Source: Ophioderma brevispina | Taxonomy: Eukaryota; Echinodermata; Ophiuroidea; Amphilepidida; Ophiodermatidae | Assembly (NCBI GenBank): GCA_023653785.1 | Contig: JAMKCH010002939.1 | Span: forward strand, 1-64,000 | Length of the DNA: 64,000 nucleotides | Direction of reading: 5' to 3' | Shown: piece after piece, positions 1 through 13,453 of the stretch | How positions within the stretch are numbered: the stretch's first letter is position 1 | How the letters are laid out: each line of letters opens with the position of its first letter | The notes under the pieces: model-generated | The model's database searches: none | Told to the model about the DNA's origin: nothing | What the model saw: the letters and a program-made list of their open reading frames with translations, nothing else | Position numbers and translations under genes: made by a program

Positions 1-166
1 TTTTTTGTGGTTTGTTTGTCTGTAGTTCAAAACTACATTGTTATCTCTTCTTGTGAGATTTGTTTTACTCATAGCCCTTGTATGGCACAGGCAGGGAAAA
101 GATATTTACTCTTCATTCTCATCTTTTACACCAATTGGGCTTGGGGACACAATTGGATCTGGTATA

Positions 167-537
167 CTTTAAAGGGGGACTGGCCGATTAAGGATATGAA
201 GTTTCATATTAATAGATTGGCTTCACTTCAAAACCCCATCTGTAAAGTTTGTGCCGCTATTTTCAATCCGTTTTGATGCGAGAGTAAAAACGTGATTTTG
301 TAAGCCCCATAAGAAACTGTGTGTAAAATTAATATCTGGGTCGACCAAAACGGGTCACATTTTTTGCTCTAATTTCAAGCAAAAACATCCCGTTGGACTA
401 AGATTTCACTAGGGTAAATGAGAACGAAAATCAGTAGCTTTTCTTCTGTTACAAAATTGGACCATTCCTTCTGGAGGTAAAATCTGGGTACGGATTTCTG
501 GGGACGAGGATTTAGCAATCGGGCCATGGGACCTTTA
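167..537. repeat. Dispersed repeat A, copy 1
   Basis: It starts TTTAAAGGGGGACTGGCCGAT and ends AATCGGGCCATGGGACCTTTA, which are roughly inverted, so it may be a MITE. It contains CCATCTGTAAAGTTTGTGCC and the GGGTAAATGAGAA..AGTAGCTTTTC block seen in the copies at 13867 and 41118. The short ORF at the window start runs into it and is not a gene. Confidence 0.72.
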
Positions 538-559
538 CCCAGGCTAAATCATTCCCCAG

Positions 560-2640
560 TAGCATGGACACACAGGCGATTGGCAATTAGGGCCTAACAC
601 CTACAGTGACTGTTCCAGGAACTAGGTCTGATTTCAGTTATTTGTGGAGGGCACTTTTATGAAAACTCCATCCCAACCCATTTAATCAGTACAATCAGTA
701 TGTGTTGATGATTTTTATGAAAGGGTAGTGCATCTTCCAGAATTAAAGTTGAGCAACCTGTGTCACGCATGATTGGTTGTGGGTTAGTTTCAAACTCAGT
801 GAGTGTAGATGTCTGGTATGACAAAAGTTTGAATTCTTCACTCACTTCTCCCACTCGTTTTGACATGTTTGTTTTGGCCTTTATTTGGTCTGCATTCTGG
901 TACTATGCATGCATAAGGTTTCCCATGTAATTTCACACTGTGGAAACAAGGTGCCTTTTTTTTGCATAAGTACAAGTGGAAAGAAGGTCAGACTTAGAGG
1001 CCATCCCTGAAGTGATTCAGATTTTCACTAGTTTTCGTACTAGTATTTGATTTTGATTTTTTCCACAAATGAACGTAGGTGGAGGGGATGGCTTTATTTC
1101 TGCCAAAGGTTTTTTTTGTGAAATGTGACTTTGCCGAGGGTTAAATTTGTTTTTAAGATAATTGATGCGTGAGTGCATAGTCATCTGCGATTGTTGCTGC
1201 GTTCTCTAGCGTTAATTTTACTACTCTCATCAAGATGGCTTGCTATCAGCATGTACACATGTTTAATCTCTATCAGTATCAATTCTCTCAAACTTTAAAC
1301 TCTTCTTTCACTCCTTAGCAAGTAACCAACGATAAGCAACTGTTCTTAGTGGGACGGCAAACATTCTACATGTGTCTTTTGGTACCCCTGATTTTCTGTC
1401 TATAAGCCTCCGGTACTAGCTCATAGGCTTTCAGTAGGCCGGTTTAATTGATCATAATCAGCACTTGCTAAATAGCCCTGGAAAGAGTACGCTCACTGGC
1501 GTTGACTACAAGAACACTCTGAAGTAACAAAGTCAAACGTGGTTTTGGCCCATTGTAATTTTTTGGCGTTTTATTACAGTGCATGAAATTATCCACGAAT
1601 TATTCCGGAATTAAAAATCTGGGGTACGCCTATGTGGGTTACATCAAAAACAGACGCAGGGAAGATTTCACTCGTTTCTTTTTGTTGCAACTCTAATTTT
1701 AGTTTCAAATTGGATTTCTATTCTGTTCGTATTAACCTTCTTTATCTGCCGGTAACTTTGGTGTCTCATCTCTATTTGATACCGTTCTCTTTCTTTTGAG
1801 ATTGAATCTTTACTTTTCTTTCTTTACCTTTCTGTGATTTAATTTTCTCTAACTCTAATTCTTTATCTGCTGAATTTTAATTTGTTAAATTTCAAATGCC
1901 AAGACTTTTCAATCATTTCCATGGTGCTGATTCTCTGCAAAAGATTGATCCCACACTTCAACAGGATGTTTGGATTATATGTTCTTGATATTTGTTTCTC
2001 ATACTGATTTACCACCTGCTTCAATTAAGTTTGAAATTGCCAAAAGATCTATTGCCTCAATTGGTCAAAAACCATCCCAGTCAGGCTTCTTCACAAAGTA
2101 CTTTGAGCCTATAATGCCTTGTGATTCAGTTATGTAAAAATCTAATGCAAAGAATTCAAAACAACCAAATTTGGGTAATACAGGTCACAGAATTTTTCAA
2201 AAACAATTTGGGCTACAAAAATTTTACTACAGAATTTTGTTTCCGGGGACAACGACCCCCCAATTTCTGTTACGAGACGTACTCAAAGTCAGAAAAGTAA
2301 ACTCCCGTGGTTCATAAAACAAAATTCACATATGACGATTTGTAGAAGATTGACTTGACCAAGATGTTGTAAATTCACAAGTACTGATTGAATACATAAT
2401 CTAAATCACACAATATACCATTAACAAGTGCACAAAATTATTATGTGTCTTACCTACGCAAAATCAAATTAAACAACAAAATCTATCATTTTTAAAGTCC
2501 ACAGCTTTTGGTGGCGTGACGCCACCAGTTCTTGTAGACTAGGTCCTCATAAATCTTGGCAACAATTCTTGCTGGTACAGTTAACTATTTTCGCGTTATC
2601 GCAAAAAGTAATTTGGTTCTAGAAAGGCCGATTAATTTGT
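560..2640. other. No gene or clear repeat seen
   Basis: AT-rich unique-looking sequence with only very short open frames and no convincing inverted ends. Confidence 0.5.
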
Positions 2641-2651
2641 AACTTGTAGAC

Positions 2652-3083
2652 TTGAACGAACACTGGAAGTTACTGCAGCTTGGATGGTATAACATTGTCC
2701 ATACAGGTAACTCAGTCATTAAAGGTGAATCCACTGGTACAGAAGAAATGTTCTGCTGGAATTTTAATGGCACCTTTGTTTTCCAAGGTACCAAATTTTT
2801 AGCAGCTCTGACAATGCGGACAACTTTTCAGGAATTATATAAAGAACCTAAAGATTTTTATAAATCAAATGTCAATAGTGAAAGTTCTCCCACCTCAGTT
2901 GAGAGGTTACACTCGATGAAATCTATTGTCAACTGGCAAAGAAGAATGATTGCAACAGAATTTGTTCCCACTCAGCAAATCTCCCATGATTGCAAACAAA
3001 CCACGAGGAGACCAGACGAAACATCGTCACTTTCGTTCGCTGAAACTGTCTTAAAGGAGCCAAATTTTCCACATCCGACATGA
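2652..3083 (+). CDS. Unrecognised 143-codon open frame, doubtful
   Basis: It is the longest open frame in the first 30 kb outside repeats. The translation has mixed composition (WYNIVHTGN, EMFCWNFNGTFVFQG, and a Ser/Thr-rich C-terminal half). I see no motif, signal peptide or membrane segment. In AT-rich non-coding DNA a frame this long can arise by chance. It could also be part of an exon. Only a homology search or transcript data would decide. Confidence 0.2.
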   Translation: MNEHWKLLQLGWYNIVHTGNSVIKGESTGTEEMFCWNFNGTFVFQGTKFLAALTMRTTFQELYKEPKDFYKSNVNSESSPTSVERLHSMKSIVNWQRRMIATEFVPTQQISHDCKQTTRRPDETSSLSFAETVLKEPNFPHPT

Positions 3084-3575
3084 TGTTTTGACATAGCCAT
3101 TACACAAAGTTGATTCTTCAAAAGGTGTGACATTTTGCTTCCTATAGGTGAACAAGAACCTCTGTCCAGTTCTCAGAATGACAAAAATAAGACCTGTGCT
3201 CCTCTGTTCTTTGATTGGACATATTCGACATGTTTGTACTCAAAGAAGTCTCAGTTCACGCACTCCATTTAGACTAGGTCAATAAGTCATGGCTTATTGC
3301 ACACCACTGTTGCAAGTTTTCCTATTAATATTTTCCAGTTTCATCCTACCCAATAATTTATAGTGATTAAATTAACATGATTTAATACTATAATACAGAA
3401 AATAAATACATATTCAGGAGTCTGTCATGTGCACTTACCACATTCATTTAGAGACATCCGTCTTACAAGAGCTTTAAATCAGCTCTTAAGGATTTCAATT
3501 GCATCAAGCAATTCCAAGGTGCTCCCATCATCCCAGCCGAAGTAGGTTCAGGTCATCAACTTCGTTTGTCACACA

Positions 3576-3638
3576 AAACCAGAGGTCAACATTACTTTTA
3601 ACACTACTCATTATCATCTACTGACCTCTGGTTTTGGT
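3576..3638. repeat. Short hairpin (AAAACCAGAGGTCA)
   Basis: AAAACCAGAGGTCA and TGACCTCTGGTTTTGG are inverted around a 35-base loop. It may be the remnant of a small element. Confidence 0.6.
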
Positions 3639-4489
3639 ACCTCCGGTAAAGGGGAAAGTCATATAACCAGACAGTCGAAATTTTTGGGGCATGCACCCGC
3701 TTTTCAACGTGCTGTACGTAACACTTTTTAAACACAAAAAACTTATTGTTGCCCAAATAACACTCCAGTTGTGTGCTCTAGATACTCCCTCGTCCATCAA
3801 CTGTTCATTTTTGGACTGTCTGTCCAGGGAGATAAATTTCTGTAACTATAGGGCCTTCAGAATTTCTCGGAGAAGTGTTTCACTCAGTTTTTGAATCCAA
3901 TTTTGACGCATTCGTACTGACGACTTGTATCAGGTAGCTAGATCTATCCACGGCATATGGACTGAAAGAACGCCTCATTGGATCTTGTTGGAGTGACTTA
4001 ACGTGTATGGCGTTCGTATCACTATTGAAATTGAACGTGTATCTTTAAAACCAGTCGTTTACAAAATAAAATGGGCCTCGCCATATCGCGCAATGTATAA
4101 GTGAATTGCAGCTATCATTGCTATAAATAAAATAACAAAATTAATGCCTCTCTGACAGAATAATAACGTGGATAACTGACCTTTCCAAATGGGGTGGGGG
4201 TGTGTGGGGGGAATGATCAGAAGGTGTGTCGAGAATTTTCTGAGGGGACAAATATGAATCCTTCTTCGTAGGCACTAGGCATTCTACAAATGGTCAGTTC
4301 ATTGGGGGAATGAAGAGGAGGTACAGTGGTCTTCCCACAATGCAATTCCTTCCAATCTACAATATTTGCACTGGTTTGTCAAAGAATTTATAGTGCCAAC
4401 ACTGAAGGCGGTTCTCGAACCACACGTCTCGCCTGCTTTCCGCGCTTAATTGTAAGACAAAAGCATCACACCAAGGTGGCACTGTGCAA

Positions 4490-5195
4490 GTCCAGGGTGC
4501 CCCCAAAAAGTTATGCAAGCGATAAACTCCATTTCTTAACTATGTTGTTTACTTCCCACTATTGTTCATTTGAACCCACCCTAGGTCCCAACTTTTCATT
4601 GTGCGATTTTAATCTTTCAAGTTGAAATTCCCTCCCCCACGATCATAATTCAGAGTGTTAGGAGTAGCACCCCTGGGTATTGCATTTTATAGTCTTCTTT
4701 ACTTCCTGCTCTTTCATTTGACACCAAACCAGTGGTCACAACATTTCCATTGTGGAGATTTAAAATTAATATAATAAGTTGTCCTAAAAGAGCATACTAA
4801 TTTAGGAGTAGCCCCCCGGGTTTTGCATTTTGATGTATTCTAACCTCTCACTCTTTCATTTTAGCACCACCCTAGGGTCACAACTTTTACCGTTTGTGAG
4901 ATATTATCTTGGAAAAAAAGGTCCACCCACATGAGCACAATTACGAGCCGTTTTAGGAGTAGCCCCCCGGTTTTGCATGTTTCTATACTTCTCACTCTTT
5001 CATTTGCTACCACCATAGAGGTCACGACATCTTCCGTGGGGAGATATTTCTCTTGAATTGAAAATGTCCCCAACCATAATCATAAACCAAGAGAATGGTA
5101 GGGAGTTAGCACCCCCGGTTGGCATTTATTGTATTCTTTATTCCTGCTCTTTCATTTGACCCACCCTAGGTCACAAATTTTCCATTTAGATTTAA
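4490..5195. repeat. Tandem repeat, period about 148 bp, about five units
   Basis: The word TTAGGAGTAGC recurs near 4658, 4802, 4951 and 5099. CTTTCATTTG..ACC and TAGGTCACAA recur in step. Units differ by many substitutions and small indels, so it is an old minisatellite/satellite fragment. The short ORFs here are repeat translations. Confidence 0.88.
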
Positions 5196-5397
5196 TCATG
5201 AAAAGTCTGCAAAAATCCCTTAAAGTCAATAATTAGTAAAAATGAAAATTTATTCCTTTGGCCACTATTTTTGAAAAAATCATGTACCCATTTTAATTTG
5301 AGTCCGCCACGGGGTGCCAGACAGCGGAAATGCACATTTTGCGTTTTCACTCTTTTCCAAGATGTAACAGGCTGCACCAAAAGACTGAACGAACTAG

Positions 5398-5420
5398 AAA
5401 AAAAAAAAAAAAAAAAAAAA
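5398..5420. repeat. Poly-A run
   Basis: An uninterrupted run of about 22 A. It could be the 3' end of a retrotransposed copy, but no retroelement is recognisable on either side. Confidence 0.9.
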
Positions 5421-5744
5421 TTCATTTCAATGAAAAAATGGTCCCACTGATCTAGCTATATTATATTGATGTTAATACCTTGTTTGTGGTGTACTCCCCT
5501 TTTATAACTTTGATAAGTCTTCTTGTTTTGTAACCCTGTTTTGTACACACCAAAAATCCACACAAGCCATATAATGGGCCAAATTAACACATGCTGACCT
5601 AATTTATTGTAAGGTAAACAAACTCTGATCAAATTCTTTTTTGAAGGTGTAGTATTTCCAACTGAATTGACAACCCGAGAAAATTTTGTTGAATGGACCA
5701 AGCATTTAGCATTAGGTTTCAATTTTTAAAATAATCAAAGAATG

Positions 5745-6728
5745 CCCGTTTAATGCCGACCTGTGCATTTTTGACACATTAATGATTCACACAAAGATGT
5801 TACCATATAGTATTTGTAGCGAATGAATTTTGATATCCCATTTACCATTTAAGCGCATGACAGCAATACGCATATTTAATTAATCATTGCATCAACCAAT
5901 GCCCCTTTATTGATTCCACTTGCACTTTGACCGCAATTGTTATTCTAAAAAGATGTACGCATAGAAGTCTCATGTAGCGAAGGAATTTTTTGCATATCCA
6001 ATGTAAATTTCAGTGATACAAGCCTTTTAATGCTTTTTAATTAAGATCATGTATCAAAAAAAAAACGCCCCTTTAATTAATAAAAATCGGCCCACATTCC
6101 TTTGACCAATTATGATTCCCCAAAAAGATGCATGGCATGTAGTATTCTTTCATCATCGAAGGAACTTTTCCTATCCGATGTACGTTTCAGAGATACAGTA
6201 ATTCGCATAGTTAATTAGCTCTTTGCATACCTAATAAGGCCGCATGTATCACCAGTTCAAATTGCAAAAAAGATGCGCACCATGATAGTCTTTCCATGCA
6301 GTGAAGGAATTTTTTCCGTATCCTGTACGTTTTCAAAATTATAGCATTACGAGGCTGTTTTTTTGCATATTAATGCCGAAATACGCCCGAAATCTAAGCA
6401 GTTCGAGAACTCTCCATCCCGCTGCCATCCACCCAGTTACATCATCATAAATAAAACATACGCCTTACGAACTCCGCAGAAAACTTGTACCAAGCCTTGC
6501 GGGAAAATTTTCGTTAATTATGCATATTGATACTTAATTTGCATATTTTTACGCCCCAAAATCAATCAGGTCGAGAACTCTTTGACCCGCTTCTTTCACC
6601 AAGTTACATCATCATAGCCCTTAGGAATCCATAGAAAATCGTACAAAAGCCCGTGAACACGGACGTCAGGGCACACAATCAGCATGACAGACAGACGAAT
6701 ACCAGACAGACGACAGAAAGACAGACAG
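5745..6728. repeat. Degenerate tandem block, period about 170-200 bp, ending in (ACAG)n
   Basis: AAAAAGATG.(A/G)C..(A/T)G..GT.(T/G)TCTTTC..GAAGGAA-like units recur near 5785, 5945, 6120 and 6270. Two longer units with TCGAGAACTCT..CC.GC and CAAGTTACATCATCATA follow near 6405 and 6570. The block ends in GACAGACAGAC repeats at about 6685-6728. Much diverged. Confidence 0.75.
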
Positions 6729-6739
6729 ACTAGAAAAGG

Positions 6740-9590
6740 GATTACTAAGTCTCTGCCGAACAAGGTTCAGGCGGACAAAAAAGGAACTCATCCCAATCTT
6801 AATAACCTTTCCTTATGATAAATCAATGTCAAGAATTGCAAGCAAAGCACATACACGCATTTAATCATCCCATACCCAATTCCCGGCAGTTATGTGTATC
6901 CATTTATGTTTAATTTATTTTGTTTTTAACACTATTATTGGCACAAGTAATTGACAAATTAGGATGCATCAGAGTTTGTACTGTTCCTTCCCTAACTAAA
7001 AATAGCCTACCCAGTTATCATTCCTTTTGATAAAGTTAATTTAATTCATCTCCAGTTAACCAGGGAGCCGAGACCATTTGAAATAATTATTAATGCTAGT
7101 TTTGGTTGCACCTGTATTTAGTTAGCCCAATTACTGTAGTTTGACACCCACGGATACCCCCCCCAAAAATTCACACAGACCCCCACGGGGGGTCATTTTT
7201 GAACTTCATTGAATAATCATGTTGGGGTCATTGAAAGGAAATGACACAAGGAATTCAAAATGACATATCATCTTATTGAACAAAACTGTATTCAATATAT
7301 TCTCAAAAACTGTACCGGATGCATAATTTGGTTACATCAGTGAATTTTACTTATTTGGGGCATCGGGTAATATAAAAATTAAACATAGTCACCAACCCTA
7401 CTTGCAAAACTTAATCTACTCCATCCTCTCTTCCAACATAACTTGGAACATAAACTATGACATTCATAATTGGTTCAGGTGGGGGGGAGGGGGGGGGGGT
7501 GGGGTGGATAGGAGGGGGGACGTAGTTAAGTCAGAGCCCCTACAGCTGAAAACCGCATTACTTAACATGTATCAAAATAGCCTCACTATTTGTAGACAAG
7601 AGCAGCTATCATTTCTAATACCTGTCACAGGTTCACAAAGCTGATATATGTTTTCTCCATGGTGTGGGCCTATAATCGCCTACTGTAAAACACAACACTA
7701 ACACGGCCAATCCAGACGACTGAATTTTTGTGCACCATAGTCGTAGACTAGTTACCACTCACTATCAGAGTCTGAATGATCATATAGCCTTAGTGCGTGC
7801 ACTTATTTGCAGCTCCATTGACTTACTTGCAGGCTGAGCTGTTCATTATTCCTACTCGCCCGCCCCCCCCCGCAAAATAGCTTCATAGGCAACCTAAGGG
7901 ACTTAGTTTTTAACCTATCATGACAAGATTTCTTGTTCAGACGCTTGGCTCTGTCCCCGTTCTGAGCTTCCGAGGTACATCGCCCATAATACCAGTAGTT
8001 GTTACCCCCCCCCACCCCCCAACCAAGGCCGTATCTGAGCCCATGCAAGCTCTTACACATGGGATATTAAAAAAAAATTATCTCAGAATCTAGGCTACCC
8101 CCCTGGGCCTTAGCACGGCCCAGGCAAAACCCCTCACCCCCACCACCCACCCACCTCCAGGGTCTTAGGCGTCCATGCAAAAACCTAAAATGAAAATGGT
8201 CTCAGAAATCTATTCATACCATATTACTATGCACGAATCACTCCCATTTCCGAATTACTACCGGTCACAAGTCCCCGGGGATCAGTCTTCATAAACAAGG
8301 GGGTAGCATCCTGTGTCCAGAATCCGTGAATGGTAGTTTTTTTCAGGATCAGGCCACTTACGTACGTAACGTGACGGGTCTAAAAATCACCCGAACTACC
8401 AGAAAAAGGTTATATTTTCTAAATGATGACTTACTCATTTAGGGTCCATATTTCAGTTCAGCCTAAATTATTTTAAAAAGTGTTCCGAAGTCTGTACTTG
8501 CCTGCAACCTGTGCTTTCAAATCCCTAAATATCAAAAAAGAAAGTACGACAGGCCTGATTTTTTAGTACAGCCTATTGGTTTGCAATTGAGAAATGCAAC
8601 TCCTTTTGGTGATTGCCCGATTTGTCCGCTATAAAACCCAATTGTTGTATATCACTTACTACCTCATGAAACGAACAATGTTTTAGGCAATTAAACTATT
8701 TAAAAATATTTAAATGACAGTCATTCTATAGACTTATTTTTGACCTATTTTGGTGCCATAATTGTCCGCGATTCGGCATTTCAGGCAAAATGCCGATTAA
8801 TCGCTGCGCTGCAAATGCGGAAATAAGTGCCCGGAAAATAACGTTTTCTATGAATTCGAATTCTCCCGGATCCTTTAGACCCATAGGAAATGTCTTGAAA
8901 CTAATACCTCAAGGTTTTCCGCGACCACCCCCCGTGCCGCTTACGAACCTCCATGAACAACCGTTAATTTAGGATTAGTTCAAATAAACTTACATGCATA
9001 ACTATTATTTTATATGTTTATAACCATCGATCATTGGTTGGCCTATGTGCATTTAAAGTCAAACTACAAATATCAAATTGTTTTTTTTTTATCATAATTT
9101 TGCATGAGACATGTGTTTCCGAAAGCAAACATTGCTTGGCAGGGTCCGGCGCTTCGCGCGGAGAGAGAGCGGCATCCCCTCCCACGCCACTTACTAGACT
9201 ATATGAATTCTCTGTGAACTTTAAACCCCTCAAGTCGGTTTACTTTTCATAAGCCCATTATCATACAGAATATTTTGCCTTCTATGTAAATCACTAAAAT
9301 TTCATTATTTTATATCAAATTCGCCATGAACAGGTGCGTTTTTGGAAGTGAAGATTGCATGTTGCGCAATGGCCGCTACGCAGCCATTATCGTCGACTTT
9401 TTTAGACTAGTCATGCTAGTAGGCAGCCGTCCGAGAATTGTCGGATACGGGCCCCTGGCTCAAAATGCCTTCCCCTTTCCTCGGATACATATCCTGGCTG
9501 CAACATTAACTTTCCCCAGATATTTTCTGATTACACCAAGTTCAGAACAAGCCTCTCTGGTGTATAAAAGAATATGGTTGGGTTTTTACG
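6740..9590. other. No gene seen; homopolymer G/C runs
   Basis: Contains a G-run cluster at 7481-7518 and C runs near 7862 and 8007, plus a GGCGCTTCGCGCGG word near 9148 that recurs near 55508. No coding signal recognised. Confidence 0.5.
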
Positions 9591-9599
9591 TTATATAAG

Positions 9600-9875
9600 G
9601 GTCGAAAATAAAAGAATAAATTACTTGTAGGGTAGGGAGAAAGACTAATACTACTTGTTAGGGTATGGAAATTGCGCTACTGACTTGTTTTTTAGAGGCG
9701 CAATTCAATCAAGTACTGCTTAGGGGATAATTGCCCCCCCCCCCGCTGCTATAATACGTGGTTAAGGGGTGAAAATTCAGCTTCGAAAATACGGATTTAG
9801 GGTGCTTTTTGTGATGATGCTTGGACACGGATGAACCCCCTTGTCATTGAGAAGTGGCCCCCCCCCCCCGGGTCA
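9600..9875. repeat. Dispersed repeat C (ACTTGTTAGGGTA), copy 1
   Basis: Repeated ACTTGTAGGGTAG/ACTTGTTAGGGTATG words are followed by TTAGGGTGCTTTTTG and a GAACCCCCTTG..AAGTGGCCCCCCC end. The same order appears inverted at 51260-51560. Confidence 0.65.
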
Positions 9876-9879
9876 CAAG

Positions 9880-12440
9880 TCAACACCACACACAAATATC
9901 CTATACCGTTTATTCATCACCAAATTGGCAAAGACTCTTCACACCGAGAATGGATACAGAATAGCGTGGGCGCAACTATAAGCAACACTACCGCAGGGAT
10001 CGCAGCCTGCACCAGTGCACGCACACGAGCGGCGCAGCTTGTGGTAGAAGGCGCGGTGTAAAATGGAATTACTTTCACGCGCGGATACCAAAAACCTCGA
10101 CGCCATACCAACCCCACAATTTTGCCGTTAGGGTTGGGTCTTGCCCCACGTATGAATTTCATAATAGAATTGTTAACTTCCAAGAGACCATCTGCTCAGG
10201 TGTCTGACCGAAGGGCGCTAAAAAAAGTCCGACACTTGTGTTGAAGCTATGACAATAGATACACATGAAAAGGCATAGTTGGTCCAATTACTATGCTTTC
10301 TGTAGTTCACGACACTGGGGCGAGTTATAGGTAATTCAGATTCGGATGCCTTGAACAAGGCTAGACAAGATCGAGTTACGGCGGTCCAGTAAGTTATGGA
10401 TCCCCCGGTGTAGAGTACCTTGTGTCAACTAGGATACAAGAGTAAGGTATGATCTAAATTGGTACTGTGCGAGAGATTAATGTTATAAGTGGCTCATGTG
10501 TGTAAATGAAAACTAAATCTCCAAATATCTCGAAAAACAAAAGTGTTTTTGATCAGAGGTCTGTTACTTATTACGGGGTTGGGATATGCTCCGCCGTAAA
10601 TTTTCTCTCAAAATTCACATAAATATGCTTGGATCGATATGAACGACAAATAAAGAAAGAAATCGGGGATCGCCGAAGTCGCTTTTGAGATAAAACCATT
10701 ATAAAATACACATTTTTCACATGGGAAAATTATTTTTCATAAACATTTCTAGGTATAGCAAAAAAAAAATTAGCTCAAAATGTTTGCCGTTATTTTTTGA
10801 TAATAGTGGTGCCACCATGCAGCTTCAATAAACCAAAAAATATGGGTCACCGAACTTTTTGCGAAATTCACCCCAAAATCCTCCACTTTCATTGAAAAAC
10901 TTAACTCATGACCTAGAAGTGCCATTCAGCACTAGCAATAAACGGCAAAATATTACGCCCCTCTCGTGCTCTCGCGCGCTCGGGATTAAAGAATATTTTA
11001 TGTCGTTGTAAAAACGCTTACTACGCGGGTCGTGCGTTGCATTCAACGCTACTGGTTGTATACTTGTCTCGTCTGACGTATGAAGTGGTGACGCGCGCGT
11101 ACCCCGGCGACCTTTCAGTTGCAGTGGCTTGTGCTTTACACTACGCGTGCGCTTGAAAGCTCGGTTCAATGTATACGGCCCGCTAGCTACTTCATACTTC
11201 GGATGGCAGAGTATAGAAGGCATTTCGGCGGATTTGGGGCTTGGAAAAATGACAAAAGGCGATACATTGACCCCAAACTCCTTAAAGTACTTTCAGAAGA
11301 AACTCTTCACCTGAGAACATATTCTGCCCAGAAGGGGGACGTTAACATAAATGCATGCATGCGTGTGAGATGCAGCAGTTCATGTTATATCACATGATGC
11401 ATTCATTTTAAATTCAGGCCTGGTGATAGAGCCGAAACCCTCCCTCTGTCTTGTTATTGGCCTTCATATTATAAAATTCATTTCCTGTCAATTTATTCTG
11501 TAATTAAATGCGAAAGGGTTTCATTAACTCTTGAGACATTCTTTGGAGTTTTTCGCTTGCACAGAAAAGTTCTCAAATTGTTGACTTTGTTTATCAAGTA
11601 CATTTAATTGTTGAAGGTATTTAAACACCAATTACAAACTCAGCATCCAGTATGTCTACATTTTTTTTTACATGCACAGTGTCAAAAAAAAATGTGTGGA
11701 CGCATGTGCATTCAATTGCAGTTGTTCATTTCTGAAGAACAACGCACATGAGTTTGAATCCCAAACCCCATAACATTGATGAGTGGTAAAAATTTGGCAC
11801 AGTGGCACATGAGCCTTGTGTTTCTCAGTGGCAAAAGCCTGCCAGGGCAAAAAACCCTCCATATTAGGCTTTTCACATGAAAGCCCGGTGATCATCGACT
11901 TGCGATCGATCGCTATATGTAGACGTCAAACCAGCCACCAAATTCATTATAATACTGCGCCAACATCTGACACACATATCGCTGTTGTGCTTCCTCTAAA
12001 CCAGCACACATTCGTCCAATAATTGCCACTTACGTAAGAGTCTATCCGCAATGTGAATTCATTATGCCAGTCTTTCGATTTCATGAACGGAAATCACAAT
12101 TCTGTGCGGAAACAAACCAAGGTGACAATTAGTCATTTAAAAGATGGCCAGGAACATCAGCATTACAAAAGACAACTACAACCACTGCCGTTAAAATGCT
12201 TCCAAAACGAAGTATCGTGAGAGCAGCAGCTCATTAATCCTTCTTTTTTTGGAAAAAACTTTACATGGTAACTAAGGCGCTATTGCGCAGGCGCGTCTGT
12301 ATCAGAAAAATGGCTGCACTGTCTTCAAAAACGGCGATCGATCGGCAAAAGCGAGCAGCACCGGCTCAGTGTGAAAAACAGCTTATTGATAAACTAGCGT
12401 CCACAAGACTAAGAATGAACCATGTTTTAAAACTTGCTTG
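9880..12440. other. No gene seen; locally CpG-rich
   Basis: CpG density rises near 10000-10100 and 10960-11110 (CTCTCGCGCGCTCGG, GACGCGCGCGTACC). It could be promoter DNA or an old GC-rich element. No exon was recognised next to it. Confidence 0.45.
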
Positions 12441-12445
12441 CATTA

Positions 12446-12732
12446 CAGTGGCGGCGCAAGGGGGGGGCATGGGGGCATTCCCCCCCCCCCAATTTTTTTC
12501 TTGCCCCCCAGTTTTGCCCCCCCCCCCCCGTTCGAAAGAAAAATGAAGGATTTGGCAAAAATTCAGTGATTTGGGGCAAAAATCAGCGATTGTGGACCAA
12601 AAATTGGTAAAAAAATTTCCAAATTTTTCATATTTTGCCCCCCCATAATTTCACTTTTGCCCACCCAAGATTTCACTTTGCCCCCACCCCCCCCCGTTGC
12701 CCCCAGAAAAAAAAGGTCTGGCGCCGCCACTA
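12446..12732. mobile_element. hAT-like MITE with G/C-run termini
   Basis: CAGTGGCGGCGCAAG at the left and TGGCGCCGCCACTAG at the right are inverted. The flanks TTGCATTA and CTGCAATA match at six of eight bases, fitting an aged 8-bp hAT duplication. The interior alternates long C runs with TTTTGCCCCCC and GGGGCAAAAATC words. Confidence 0.75.
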
Positions 12733-12949
12733 GCTGCAATATTACAAAAATGTGATGCAGTTCTAACGGCTGGGCAATACTTGTTTTGGCAACCACATGC
12801 AGATGTCAACAGTTGACCAAGATACCTTCGCATCATGGCTTTATACGTTAAACAGCTTTATTCCGTCAGTGAGTTAGGTGGTCAAAGAACGTTCATGGGT
12901 GGCCAAACATTTAAAGGGGATGGAACCGGTGATTAAGTTATCGATTTCT

Positions 12950-13380
12950 TAAAGGATTAGCAGTGATAATGTGAGAGAATCGAAAAAATGTGGAAATGCA
13001 TTTTTAAAGCGTATCGCGACTTCTTCACACGGTAAACAAATCGCGCCACCTATTTCTCATCAAAGTCCATTTTTTGGCATTGCTTGTATTGGGACATTGT
13101 TGTAGAAAAGACCCCATAAGTGGTGAGCATAAACACGCTTATTTGTCAGATATTATGATTTTTTATGCTTTGTTTATCTAATAAACGTCGGGATCCGACT
13201 TTTGTTTAAAACTCCCAGCAATACGTCGCAAAGACATCTTCAAGACCGGCTTAAAATGGCCTAAGTGTCTGTTTTTCACACAAGAAAAGTACTATAAGGT
13301 GTTCATATGACATAACACTAGCAATTAAAGACAAAAATGGCATTGTGAATTTTGCAAACAATGAATGCTAGTGGCTTAAC
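12950..13380. mobile_element. Possible family 2 MITE relative, one clear end
   Basis: TTAAAGGATTAGCAGTGATA followed by GAATCGAAAAAATGTGGAAA matches the right end of family 2 read in reverse. The far end is unclear (GCAAAC..GCTAGTGGCTTAA near 13360-13380), and the interior does not align with the other two copies. It may be a different subfamily sharing only one terminus. Confidence 0.45.
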
Positions 13381-13436
13381 TTTAAATCAGGGAAAGTGTG
13401 TTACAGATTCCATATTGTGCTTTATGTAGAAACCAA

Positions 13437-13453
13437 CCCCCCCCCCCCCCCCC
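13437..13453. repeat. Poly-C run
   Basis: About 17 C in a row. Similar runs of 9-17 C or G occur near 7483, 9733, 9858, 12520, 30012, 30308, 41403 and 54202. Confidence 0.9.
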
